From the NCBI GenBank assembly GCA_947359465.1, contig OX375876.1, forward strand, positions 86,086,184 through 86,150,183: a DNA stretch of 64,000 nucleotides. The letters run 5' to 3'. The notes below the pieces were generated by a model. The model was not told the DNA's origin. It did no database searches and worked only from the letters and a program-made list of their open reading frames with translations. Positions 12,273-22,960 of the stretch are shown here, in pieces. Positions within the stretch are counted from its first letter, which is position 1. Every line of letters begins with the position of its first letter. The stretch is from Metellina segmentata (lineage: Eukaryota > Arthropoda > Arachnida > Araneae > Tetragnathidae). The translations under genes were made by a program, and so were the position numbers.

Positions 12273-13800
12273 CAACTGAGCTCCAGCCTTAGCCAATTGG
12301 TCTTGTTCATTTCCAAACAGTGACTTGGAATTAACTGTAAGATTAGTTTTAAATATTTTACTTCAAACGCGGCTGAGAGAGAGGTAGTCGTGCTGGTTCA
12401 ATCACTGGGTGTATTTCTTTGTTCTGTGTAAGTAAACCTTTAATCGTGTATGTGTACGTTCAGTACTTGACGTTCTCTGTCTTGTGTTTGGAGATACTTG
12501 GCCAAATCTGGACCATGCCCCATAAAATCCAACCCAACCAATATGGTTCTGCCTTTGTTTCTTGGTACTCAACTCTTTTTTCCAACATTGTCTTTTAATT
12601 CTACTTTTTTTAATTTTCACCCATCATCAACTGTTATTTATTTTAAACACACAGTTCTATATTCCTGATTTTGGTCTATATTTGTATATCCTAATAGGAA
12701 TTTTAGGTAACAAATAATGCTACTGCAGCAATGAGATAACCTTGATCTACTAGCGTAAAATTAAAAAAGCATAATTGAATACCAAGGTATCTCTCATTTT
12801 ATGACTTTTATTTACATTTACATACAATTGCAAAACGTTTTGGCTTACAACAGACTTTTTCTATCAAGTCAAAAGGAGATGGTTATAGTGGTTCATGATA
12901 AAACCTGCATCACGTGTGATTTCAAATGTGACGTAACTTGCCTTGCATTTCGAATACGATTTTGGCATTTCGCGAAAAACCTTCGATTAAATTTCAACTC
13001 ACTAAACAACGAAATCCGAATTTATATGCAATTGACCTACATTTTAGTTGCCTAAGTAGCGATGAACTATATTTTAAAGTAACCCCGATATGTATAATTT
13101 GAGAACATTTGTACAGCAAAATAAAATTTTTCGCAGACCTCTGGTTTGTTTCTTTCCACTAAAAATTCTACACATACTTAAATGAAAGGAAATAAAAAAA
13201 ACATGATTCAGAATTATTTTAAGCGTACGGATACAAATGTATTGAGATTCAAAAACTGCTGATTCAATAAGAGAAACTAGAAAAACTAAATTTTTTATCG
13301 GATAAAGTATCACCTTTTAACTTTCTCGTAATGGTATATGGTTTTGTAATGCAACATGTTCTTACTCGACATTTTATTTTTGTATTCAATAGAGCGGTAA
13401 AAATAATATCCATGTCTAATGTCTGTTAATTCTCTGAATGGATGTTCAATTAGGTAATGTGCTATATTGGTGGCCAAGCACGTACGACAGAACTTCATTG
13501 AACGAAACTTGTGGTCGAAGTGGAGTATGCAAATATCGAAACACGTGCTGACGAGGATTGGCTTGTCTCCAAATATGCAAATAGGCTTAAAAAAAATGCA
13601 ATTTGCTAAATAAAAAATGCGTGTGTCTAATAATGTTGGCAAAATTTAATCTGACTAATGATTGAAAAGTTAAAACTAAAAATTAATCATGATTTAAGAA
13701 TAACAATTGATTAGTTTTAGCCGTTCTACTTATACAACTGATTAATTTACTTTTAATTTTAATCACGATTAAAAATTATAATTGAAATTATAAATTCAAG
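12273..13800. other. AT-rich intronic DNA, nothing firm
   Basis: The small open frames on either strand (such as 13310-13642 minus) match no family I know. 13670-13790 is rich in TTAATC/GATTAA words that may be a decayed repeat. Confidence 0.3.
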
Positions 13801-13804
13801 TCTG

Positions 13805-14425
13805 AATCCAGCAAAAATTGAATGTACCTCCCTCTTAAAGTGTTTGAGCAAAAACCTTCAGTAGGTCATATGCGCTCGGTTTCATGTTATTTATCTTGAT
13901 CATTCGGTTTGAAGATCTTCTGTTGAAGATAAAGTACTATTGCAAGAAAGCAAAAATCCTAATGTAAGACTAAATGAGGAGATTGATAAATAACACTAGT
14001 CTGGAACTACAACACTAATCAAGCAAAAATTGAATGTACCTCCCTCTTAAAATTTTTCAGCAAAACCTTGCCGTAGGTCATGTGCACTCAGTTTCATGTT
14101 ATTTCTCTTGTTCATTCGGTTGAAGATCTTCTGGTGAAGGTCAAGTACTATTGCAAGAAAGCACGAATCCTAATGTAAGACTAAATGAAGAGATTGATAA
14201 ATAACACAAGTCTGGAACTACAGCACTAATCCAGCAAAAAATGAATGTTCCTCCCTCTTAAAGTTTTTCAGCAAAACCTTGCCGTAGGTCATAGGCGCTC
14301 AGTTTCATGTTATTTCTCTTGATCATTCGGTTTGAAGATCTTCTAGTGAAGGTCAAGTACTATTGGAAGAAATCACGAATCCTAATGTGAGACTAATTGG
14401 GGAGATTGATAAATAACACTTGTCT
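13805..14425. repeat. ~211-bp tandem repeat, three units
   Basis: GCAAAAATTGAATGTACCTC starts units at about 13811, 14023 and 14233 (offsets 212 and 210). Each unit continues with GTTTCATGTTATTT, CATTCGGTTTGAAGATCTTC and AATCCTAATGTAAGACTAA. Decayed single pieces of the same unit appear at 14770-14890 and around 53520-53640. Confidence 0.88.
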
Positions 14426-14737
14426 GCTAATCGATAGCCTATTGGACCTAGTCGATTCCCAGAAACATGTGGATCAACACTTCGGTGATCTTAAGACAGT
14501 TACTATGTTCATTTTCTGAGTCTATTTCGTTTGAAGGTCTATGTAGATTGTATAGTAACGTCATTTCTTTATGAGCTAGTCTGCCAATCAATAGCCTATT
14601 GGACCTAATCGATTCCCAGACACATGTGGATCAACACTTCGGTGGTCTTAAGACAGTCACTATGTTCATTTTCTGAGTCTATTTCGTTAGAAGGTCTATG
14701 TAGATTGTATAGTGACATCGTCTCATTATGAGGATCA
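14426..14737. repeat. 157-bp tandem duplication
   Basis: ATAGCCTATTGGACCTA occurs at 14434 and again at 14591. The units share ATGTGGATCAACACTTCGGT and TATGTAGATTGTATAGT. The array directly follows the 211-bp array, and a worn third copy (GATATCCGATCGACCCAAG) lies at about 14910. The two arrays together look like one compound repeat unit amplified in steps. Confidence 0.85.
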
Positions 14738-15829
14738 GTTTTCTGATGAAATGGTCGTAACACGTGTGCTCAGTTTAATGCAATTTCCCCAATCATTTAG
14801 TTTTAAGATCTGTAACCTGGTTGTGCGAAAAGCATGAATCCTAATGAGGGACACATATCGATTGGTTAAAGTGATTATACAGCGTGATTAAAAACACTCG
14901 TTTGCGCTTCGATATCCGATCGACCCAAGTCGATTTCCAGTCCCACGTGACATACACTTCTAAGGCCTTTTAAGATCTCTATGCTCACAACCTCCGTCTA
15001 GTTCAATAGAAAAGCGCTGACTACTGGTACGGAGTACTGCTACCCGAACGTATAAGCATTTCATCTGATCTCATTTTATAACCCCCTAAAAGCAATAACT
15101 AAGTTCACGATTCTGACAAAAGTATCGTAACAAATCTCCAACAAGCAATTGAACAGCAACCTATAAAAACGTATCGAATGTTCTTTCGTCGTCGGCCTGT
15201 CTAACCGGTAACGAACTTCAGAAACGGAAACAGAAAAAGATGGGAACACGGAACAGATATGAGATCCGAAGCACGTTCATGTCTAATGAGAGAAATCATT
15301 GAAAAAAGTAGGTGAAAATATTTCACAAATTTCGACTGAAATTATCAAAAGACACGAGACTTTGCCTGAGAAAGTCGGAAGTTACGACACATTCCCAGCT
15401 CAGATTCAAAACTCTACATGAAATTCGATCAGCGCTGTGGGAAAGACTTCCCTTAATGGTTAAGAGCCCAATAATGAATGGTGCTGCACGTATAGGTTTT
15501 GTCACCGTGCCAGGATTTGAATCTTTTCCATAAATGCAGTGTCGAGTTATTTTTAGACTCATTCTTCGTCGTAGAGGGGGATTGAGAGCCACACATTCGA
15601 ATCATTTATTCTTTACAAAGCCATTTGGCCTTTTTTGCTCTTATAAAATGTTACGTATTGCTTATGGATGACATCGAGGGCCCGCAAGAAGCGGTGTTTT
15701 TCGGGAAGAGAAATGTAATAAACTGGAGGAGAACGTGAGTGATGAATTCGGTTCAGGAGGTTTTCACTTTCGAGATTTCCCGGCTGAGGAACTCGCTGCG
15801 AAATCGTGCCCTATTGAAAGATGTGGTGC
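14738..15829. other. Moderately GC-richer intronic stretch, worn repeat pieces
   Basis: Worn single copies of the two preceding repeat units run to about 15000. 15000-15800 is GC-richer than its surroundings. It contains overlapping open frames on both strands (15312-15533 plus, 15323-15592 minus) for which I recognise no product. Confidence 0.35.
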
Positions 15830-17620
15830 TTTCAGTATCGTATAAACTCTAAATTGACTTCAATGGTTAAAGGGAAACTTCTCCTGATTTACGACTTTGA
15901 AAAATCAGTTTGGTTTTTTGAGAGTGAGGAACGAAATTGGGTGTACAAATACTGAAAACTAATTGGTTTCTATGAGAAAAGTGAAATGAAAGATTGTTGA
16001 ATGTGGTATGTCTTAGCGCAACAGACGTTTACTAGAAATTTAGTTATCAGGTTGGAATTTTTCTCCGAATTTCTTTGACAGTTCAAAGTCAGTTGAGAGT
16101 TAGGAACGAAATTGGGTGTATGAATGCTGAAAACTAATTGGTTTCTATGAGAAAAGTGAAATGAAAGATTGTTGAATGTGGTATGTTTTACAGCAATGGA
16201 CATTTATTTGAAATATAGTTATCAGGTTGGAATCTTTCTCCGAATTTCTTCAACAATTCAAAATAAGTTGAGAGTTAGGAACAAAATTGGGTGTAGGAAT
16301 GCTGAAAATTAATTGGTTTCTATGAGAATAGTCAAATGAAAGATTGTTGAATGTGGTATGTTTTGAAGCAACGGACATTTGTTAAAAATTTAGTAATCAG
16401 GTTGGAATCTTTCTCCGAATTTCTTCTATTTCAGCTCATAATCAGTTATTGTATTTCTAAATTAACGAATATGAACAGAATTAAGTTACGAATCTAGTAA
16501 GGGTACATTAATGCAGATATCAAAAATAGACTTCAGTGGTTAATGGGAGACTGATTTACGACTCTGAAAAATCAAGTTGTTTCTGTGAGAGTGAGGAACA
16601 AAATTTTGGTCAACACAAGTTGGTTCTTACAAGAGGAGTTAAACGAAAGAGTATTCAATTTACTATTTTTCAAGGAAACAAACTTTTATTTAAAACTGCA
16701 GAATTTGCGGTAGAAATATATTTCCAAATATCTTCGACATTTGAAAATCCCTGGCTCTGTTCCTAATTCAACGAACATGTCCTGAATTGATTTACGAATG
16801 TAGTAAGAGTGCAATAAGAGAATAATGAAATAATTTGAGATTTATTGACAGAGGAAATCGTGCTTTATTGAAAAATGAGGTGCTTACAGTTTCGTATAAA
16901 TTTAAAACTGACTTTAGTGGTCAATCGGAAACAGTACTTGATATACGACTTCAAAAAAGCAGTTTGGTTCTTTGAGAGTGAGGAACGAAATTTCGTACGA
17001 GTACTAAAACTGATTGGTTTCTATGATAAAGAAGAGAGAAATTAAAGATTGTTCAATTTGCTATTTTTTTAGAGTAACAAACATTTATTTGAAATTTCAT
17101 AACTTGTGATAGAAATATTTTCTAAATAGATTCTGTAATTTAAAATAAATTGTTGTGCTTCTAAATTAGCGAACACTTCGTGAATTGATTTTACGAATGT
17201 AGAAGACAAAAAACTACACAAGAAATAAATCGAATTTCTCAATACACACTCGAGATGCAAAAAAGATATTTATTGAGAGATATGAGGCTTTCAGATTCGT
17301 AGAAACTCTAAATTGCTTCCAATGGTGAATGCGTAAATGTACATGATTTACGACTTCAAAAAAGTATTTTAGTTCTTTAAGAAAGAGGAACGAAAATTTG
17401 TACGAATACAAAAACTAAATAGTTTCTATGAGAAGGAAATGAAAGATTATTTGATTTAACTATTTTTTAAAGCAACGATAATTTATTCGAAATTTCAGAA
17501 TTTGAGATATAAATATTTTTACGAATGTTTTCGATACTTTAAAATAAGTTATTTTACTTTATGCAGTAAAACATAAATTAACAAATATGCCTTGAATTGG
17601 GGGTTTTGTGAATGGATCAA
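15830..17620. repeat. Degenerate tandem array with nested periodicity
   Basis: Recurring words are TTTGAGAGTGAGGAACGAAA, CTAATTGGTTTCTATGAGAA, GAAATGAAAGATTGTTGAAT and AAATTTAGTTATCAGGTTGG. In 15925-16440 they recur at about 175-bp spacing. Further right the spacing is longer and irregular (about 380-440 bp), with extra segments between. It has the look of an old array with a higher-order unit. No coding content. Confidence 0.8.
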
Positions 17621-17715
17621 CATTAAAAAGCTTAAAGTACAAGAATATCATTATAATATAAGAAATATTACAATATTAAGAGAAACCCTTGTACAGTATC
17701 TGTGCTAAACTTTCG

Positions 17716-18306
17716 TAGTTGCTTATATGCAAGTTAAATTTCATAATCTTCCTGAATGTTTGCTTTACACAGAAAGACCACAGATTTATTAATAACTAGC
17801 TGAATAATCCGACGTTACTCGGGTTTCAAACACGACCGTGGCATTTACATGTGTTAACTAAAATACACAAACCCTGTAGAACGTGTTTCCTATCGCGATG
17901 GCTAAAACATGACCGCGACATTTCTCTGCATTAACTCATACTCAAACTCTATAGAACGTGTTTCCTTATCCATGTCCATTTATTGCAGAAAAACAAACTT
18001 TAGATTTTAAAATTGGGCTTCAAAGAGCACTTTTAGGACTATCTGTGTGCCAATTTTCATGGCTACAGATTGGTCTGAAGACAAGAAAGAAATAGCCAAT
18101 AATCTCCTCAGTGTTCTAAATTAGCTTTACCAAATTTCGTGTGGATTGGTCAAACGGTGTAGATTTTAAAATTGGGCTTCAAAGAGCACTTTTAGGACTA
18201 TCTGCGTGCCAATTTTCATGGCTACAGATAGGTCTAAAGACAAGAAGACAAGAAAGAAATAGAAATTTGTAAATAGAATATACACACATTACGTACACAT
18301 GCTACG

Positions 18307-18354
<48 letters not shown>

Positions 18355-19195
18355 TACATCACATTCATTAAAATGTGATTTCTGCATTTTAGGCTGTTTT
18401 CGTCAGATAAATGAATGTTTCTTGGAATACTTTTTTGAGAATCTTTGTAATAATAATTAATAGCATTCACATATTAAATAAATGCCTTTCATTTTTCTAA
18501 ATGAAATACAATTACCCAAAATAGATCACAGCTTTCGCTTTGTTTGCCGGTGTTAATTCTAACTTTCAAGAAAATACATGGTAAGAAGCGTACTTTAGTC
18601 ATCATGCCACAATTAAATTCTGAACGCCTATTTTAATTTCACTCATTCCTTCGTTCAAAGGCGATTTAGTATTTTTTTAACTTTAAATCCTTTACCTCTC
18701 ACATGTTCTTTTCTATGCTGATTTATATGTTTTAGATTTCTCTCTCTCTCTCTGTGTCCCAATTCTTTATATAACCAGACTACTGAATAACTTAATCAAA
18801 ATGGCAAGATCGTGCTTGAAGTTGTATCAATATTATTCAGCTTCATAACTATAGCAGGCATATTTAACACGATTAAAATGAACGAATGAATTCTGTAATA
18901 GGCGAATTTATATTAACGAACGTTTTTATAGTTATTTACATCCGTTTATGCCATTCGACAATAAACGAAGAGTTTTGATTTCTGTACCACTTACGTTAGT
19001 TAATATTTTCACAAAGTATTCCAACAAGCCTTCATTTACCTGAAGAAAACAGCTTAAAAAGCAGAATTACGTTCTTCTTAATTAATGTGATGTATTAATT
19101 AAATTACTAATAAATCTATTAGTTCTCTTTCTGGATAAAAGAAACATTTAGGAAGATTATGAAATTTAGCTTGTATAAGTTCAATTAATACATTT
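17716..19195. mobile_element. Long inverted-repeat element interrupted by a later insertion
   Basis: The left arm is 17716-17800 plus 18350-18460. The right arm (about 18990-19195) is its inverted copy. Matches include AAATTTCATAATCTTCC (17738) against GGAAGATTATGAAATTT (19151), AGATTTATTA (17783) against TAATAAATCT (19108), and TTAATACATCACATT (18351) against AATGTGATGTATTAATTAA (19083). The left arm reads on across 17800/18350 if 17798-18352 is removed, which shows that segment entered later. Internal sequence resembles the 162-bp repeat at 4611-5106. No transposase was seen. Confidence 0.75.
17798..18352. mobile_element. Retroelement-like segment nested in the inverted-repeat element
   Basis: It opens CTAGCTGAATAATCCGACGT, carries an internal direct repeat (TTTTAAAATTGGGCTTCAAA at about 18008 and 18166), and ends in a (TA)n tail at 18309-18350. 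The phrase GGATTGGTCAAACGGTG at about 18142 occurs in inverted form at 45770, so this is a dispersed family. The simple-repeat tail and asymmetric ends suggest a truncated non-LTR or Penelope-like element, but I cannot assign a clade. Confidence 0.55.
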
Positions 19196-20233
19196 GTGCA
19201 TGCACGCAAGATACTTTATTTTCAAAAATCCATGGACCCAAATTCCAGAAGCATCGAAGTGAGAAAGTTAAGAACATATCAAGGCATATTTCATAATTAC
19301 TTTTTAATTCATCAATAGATACGTGTAATTAGAACTCCTTCCATGAATAATTTATCACCCGGTATAATTTATCTTTGCATAAATAAGTAAGCACCCAGTG
19401 TTTCTGAAAATATTGATCGATTTGATTAATGATATTGGGATAAGTTATCTTTTGAAAAGTTCCTAAATTTATCGATGCTCACTTTTTGAGAGTGAGATGC
19501 AAAAAGAAACGGTTCTCATTAATATTTAATTAGAAATGACGTTTTTACAAATTTTGCTGTGTTGGAGGATTTATGACTGAGCTTGGCGTGGGTCCTAAGG
19601 GTTTCAGACGATGTTTTTATTTCAAGTATCGCTTAAAATCTATACAAATCAGTGGATAATTAATGAGTTGCGAAAATGATTTAAAAGTATTCGGAATGGT
19701 ATTCACTATGCATTGATATTACCATTTACTTTTGTACGAACTGCATTAAAATGTGTTGAAATATTCTTTCATTTTAGTAGTATAGTCCGCCTCACTCAAG
19801 ATAACAGTCGAACCACGTGGATTCGAACTTGTCTATTAGCTTTATTAGGAGACAGGTGGTAATAGTACTTCCACAATAGGCAGATTGAGCGAAGATACTG
19901 GTTCTGCGTTTATCGTTTGGTGCAGAAAGTGATAACGAGTTTAAGGGGTTAAATATCTACGTCCATCACCATTCATGCTTTTCCAGGTACATTTTCATTC
20001 TATGTTTATAGCGTGTGACAACGGTCTTGGCGTACTTCTAGTAGCAAGTAATGACAGGTTAAGGCAACCCATCTGTATTACGTTATTGCGAATTTTATGG
20101 AAACCTCTGCAAGCGGAAAGTTAAAATTTTTACTTTGAATATTCTAGAAAGTTTTTTCAAAATCCGTTAAACTGACGTTTGATTTCATTGGTTCATTTGA
20201 AATAATTCTGTCCTTAACGTCTTAAAAAATGCG
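19196..20233. other. AT-rich DNA with one tRNA-like scrap
   Basis: On the minus strand around 19830, AAGTTCGAATCCACG looks like a pol III B box. The neighbouring bases do not form a TψC stem and no convincing A box or acceptor pairing was found. It is probably a SINE or tRNA remnant. The rest shows nothing recognisable. Confidence 0.35.

Positions 20234-20266
<33 letters not shown>
20234..20266. repeat. Poly(A) run of 33 bases
   Basis: Uninterrupted A run. It could be the tail of a retroposed copy inserted in plus orientation, but the sequence to its left is not recognisable as a gene or retroelement. Confidence 0.9.
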
Positions 20267-20924
20267 GTTGCTACCGCTATAAACGTAAACTGAAGCTGTA
20301 CCTTCATCGTATGATAGCTTTCTCCCCTTGCGGACTTCCAACACCTTTTTAAAAATCTACTGATCCGATGTTGTCTGCGCTCTTGTCATAGACCTACTTT
20401 GATAGTACGACTTCTATCAATACGTTTATTTGCACTCGAGATTTTTATAGTTCTAAATATCTTTAAGCCAATTTAATCTAAGAAATCTGAAAAAATAATG
20501 TTTCCTAAACTCAAAATTTGGTATTATTTCTTTGTTTTTAGTTTATTGATACTCAGCTGCATTATTTATAAGGAAAAATCATATTAATAAAAATAGTTTC
20601 AAACAAACAAAATTGAAATACCCAGAAGCCATTATTCAATTGGAATGAAATTTAGCAAATGTGATGAGACAAGATACATGTATCGTGCATGTGCATGATG
20701 AGATGCACGTACAAAGAAATTATTACGATAATAGATCTAGATTCTTCCCATGGCAGTATACCTAAATTCTTCTTCAGTATAGTACATCTAGATTAATCTT
20801 CAATGCAGCATATCTAGATTCATCTTCAATGTTTCAATTTGGATTCACGATAGTATGAGATTCATCTAGTGTAGAATTACGTAAGAAAGTTTATAAAGTT
20901 GTAAGGTTGGCGGCGATACAGGCT
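20267..20924. other. AT-rich DNA with short ATCTAGATTC repeats
   Basis: Around 20735-20865, the word (A)TCTAGATTCATCTTCAATG recurs in degenerate form several times at 30-40 bp spacing. Nothing else recognised. Confidence 0.35.
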
Positions 20925-21085
20925 GATGTACGGGGTCGCGTTTAGTCACAAATTATGTAAAGCATTCTGTAGTTGCAGCAGAGCCTTTACATTTCATGGG
21001 TGGTGCAATTGATGGATGACCTAGCATATCCCAGACATACTGAATGGGAGACACATCTAGGGATCTCTCTACACAAGAAAGTAAG
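20925..21085 (-). pseudogene. Tc1-like transposase fragment
   Basis: The reverse complement of 21030-21085 reads close to RSLDVSPIQYVWDM, the catalytic-glutamate region (SPDLSPIEHVWD) of Tc1 transposases, with the Glu itself read as Gln. The remainder is a decayed C-terminal part. 21796-21957 is a second, very similar piece, so both derive from one family. Frames are broken and there is no other transposase domain. Confidence 0.6.
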
Positions 21086-21117
21086 TACTTTATAATGTTA
21101 TAAGATTGGCGGCGATT

Positions 21118-21190
21118 AAGGTTGCCAACCGTACCGGATTGTCCCGGAATTTAAGTTGCTGTTCAGAATCCCGTTTGAATGTGAAATCAC
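21118..21190. other. Possible hAT terminus
   Basis: GGTTGCCAACCGTACCGGAT and TCCCGGAATTTAAG resemble the terminal sequence of a hAT-type transposon family that I recall from arthropods. No opposite end or 8-bp target duplication was found nearby, so this is a weak call. Confidence 0.25.
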
Positions 21191-21748
21191 CCCGGAATAT
21201 CCTAGAAAGCTATCGACTTCAATATCACCTACACTCCAAAACAGTTATTTATATTGCAAATGACTTCGAGTCCATCCATTGACGTCCGTTCCTTCACTAC
21301 TATCCAAAGCCAATACAATATATGTCAGTCTGTTCAGAGCGGTGCCATCGTGAATAAAGGATATTAGTTTCCTTTCAATTCTATTATACCGTATTTGAAT
21401 TTTATTTTTAAAATTGGAGCTGGAGACGAACAGAAATTTTCATATTCTATTTTCTTAAAATAGAATTCGGAACACTCTCGAATCTGTATAGCTAAACAAG
21501 AACACTATCTCTATTTTGTATACGAGCATTAAATTTTTATTTTTTAATAGTTTCACTGCAACAAGAGGTTAGGTTTAGATTTATTATTACTACTATGTAC
21601 ATAAGAGGACCATAAGGCTCGTATGATAGTTAAAATAAAAAAAAACGCATCAAAATAACTATGATTATTTTTGTACGTGAAAAAAATGTCCTTGGAAAAC
21701 TAGGTGTGTTACATTAAGAGATTTCTCAGTGGAGAATTATTATGAAAC
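21191..21748. other. Intronic DNA, nothing recognised
   Basis: No coding or repeat structure supported. Confidence 0.3.
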
Positions 21749-21749
21749 T

Positions 21750-21788
<39 letters not shown>
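21749..21788. repeat. Compound (CA)n(TA)n microsatellite
   Basis: CA dinucleotides pass directly into TA dinucleotides, about 40 bp in all. It sits just left of the second Tc1 fragment. Confidence 0.95.
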
Positions 21789-21795
21789 GGTATAT

Positions 21796-21957
21796 AAACA
21801 GGCTGATATACGGGGTCGCATAAGGTCACAAATTATGTAAAGTATTTTGTAGTTGCAGAATTACATTTGATGCGTGGTGTATTTTATGGATGGCCAAGAA
21901 TATCCCAGACATACTGAATGGAAGACAGATCTAGGGATCTCGCTACACAAGAAAGGG
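21796..21957 (-). pseudogene. Second Tc1-like transposase fragment, sister of 20925-21085
   Basis: It shares GACATACTGAATGG, CTAGGGATCTC and ACAAATTATGTAAAG with the fragment at 20925-21085. The reverse complement encodes a decayed DLSSIQYVWDILGHP string in place of the Tc1 DLSPIEHVWD region. Both copies end at the same ACACAAGAAAG sequence, so they either were duplicated together or end at the same element-internal point. Confidence 0.6.
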
Positions 21958-22124
21958 TTTAAACGCCCGGGGAGATGCGAACCGCGTGTAGTTGGATGTT
22001 TTTGTGTCAGTAAATAATAGGACGTGTGATACGAAAAGCAAAATTACAGGCTGTAAGACTGCTGGATGTATCTCTGTATCGTCAAATTTCCTCGTACTAC
22101 TATTAGAGGAAAACGGCTGTCTTA

Positions 22125-22345
22125 ACCTTCCAAGTGATTTAGACGTCATATCTCGTACATCAAGATGGGATCAATTTTGCTAATGACGAGGTATCTCATC
22201 ATCAAGATATCGCCAATTTTTCGTGATGACGACATCAAAATATCGTCAGTTTTCTTATCAATGACGAGATACCTCGTCCATCAAGTTCTGGTCAGCTTTG
22301 CTAATGACAAGAAACTTCGTCAAGATAACACCAGAAGTGTTATGA
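22125..22345. repeat. Degenerate ~50-bp repeat (ATGACGAGATATCTC family)
   Basis: Words such as CTAATGACGAGGTATCTC, CATCAAGATATCG and GTCAGTTTTCTTATCAATG recur four times. Related stretches occur at 28095-28265 and 53040-53110. The latter sits between two Tc1 pieces, which suggests the repeat belongs to or accompanies a Tc1 family. Confidence 0.65.
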
Positions 22346-22599
22346 GAAGCTTCAAGCACCATTACTTTGGAAGTTACAGTGGTGTGTACCAGTATACTTA
22401 GAAGGGCTATCGAACATTGACGACATCATCTGATGCGCCGTGTCCGAGTGTCGCAAACTTGCATGAAATGACAGCTTATCGTATTTAGAGACGAATTTAT
22501 ATTCTCTGGCCTTTGGGAAGATTATCATTGCATTAAAGTATTATTTTTAAAATTTGAATAGGGGGGCACACCTTTGTAACTATTATATAGTGGTTAGGA

Positions 22600-22960
22600 G
22601 ATATATCAGTTATGATAATCAGCTGCCTATGGTAATGAAGCAATGTAATTTAACAGCACATAGATGTGTTCGCTAAATCCTACTGTTACGACTTTCATGT
22701 CAAGTGTCCAAGGGGCTGTTTTCTAGCATAATATCACCGCGGGTGCATCTGTGGTTATAAACTATTCTTCGACTAGTGAGATCTTCAGATCTGTCTCCAA
22801 CTGAGCATGTATGGAATATGTTAACCTCCGGAACGTAAGAGATTTAGAGCAGCAACTGCAGAATTACGATTGTCATTAGTATTTGCAAGTAGATGGGATA
22901 CAATATCCACACCATTTGACTCCATGCCATAACGTTAATCGACATGTATTAGCACCAGAT
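22600..22960 (+). pseudogene. Decayed Tc1-like transposase, C-terminal half
   Basis: Around 22785-22825 the plus strand encodes SSDLSPTEHVWNM, the Tc1 catalytic-Glu motif, with E present. Further on it encodes a worn version of the C-terminal end (FDSMP, compare the INSMPRRV motif). The upstream part around 22640 corresponds to the second-Asp region but has lost readable frame and contains stops. It is an inactive relic, with no terminal repeats identified. Confidence 0.65.

Noticed and set aside
15312..15592. Overlapping frames on both strands in a GC-richer block
   Set aside because: No recognisable motif, no splice context and no Met-anchored domain. Kept only as an unknown stretch.
19795..19900. 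Possible tRNA gene on the minus strand (TTCGAATCC)
   Set aside because: The bases flanking the TTCGAAT loop do not pair and no A box or acceptor stem is evident.
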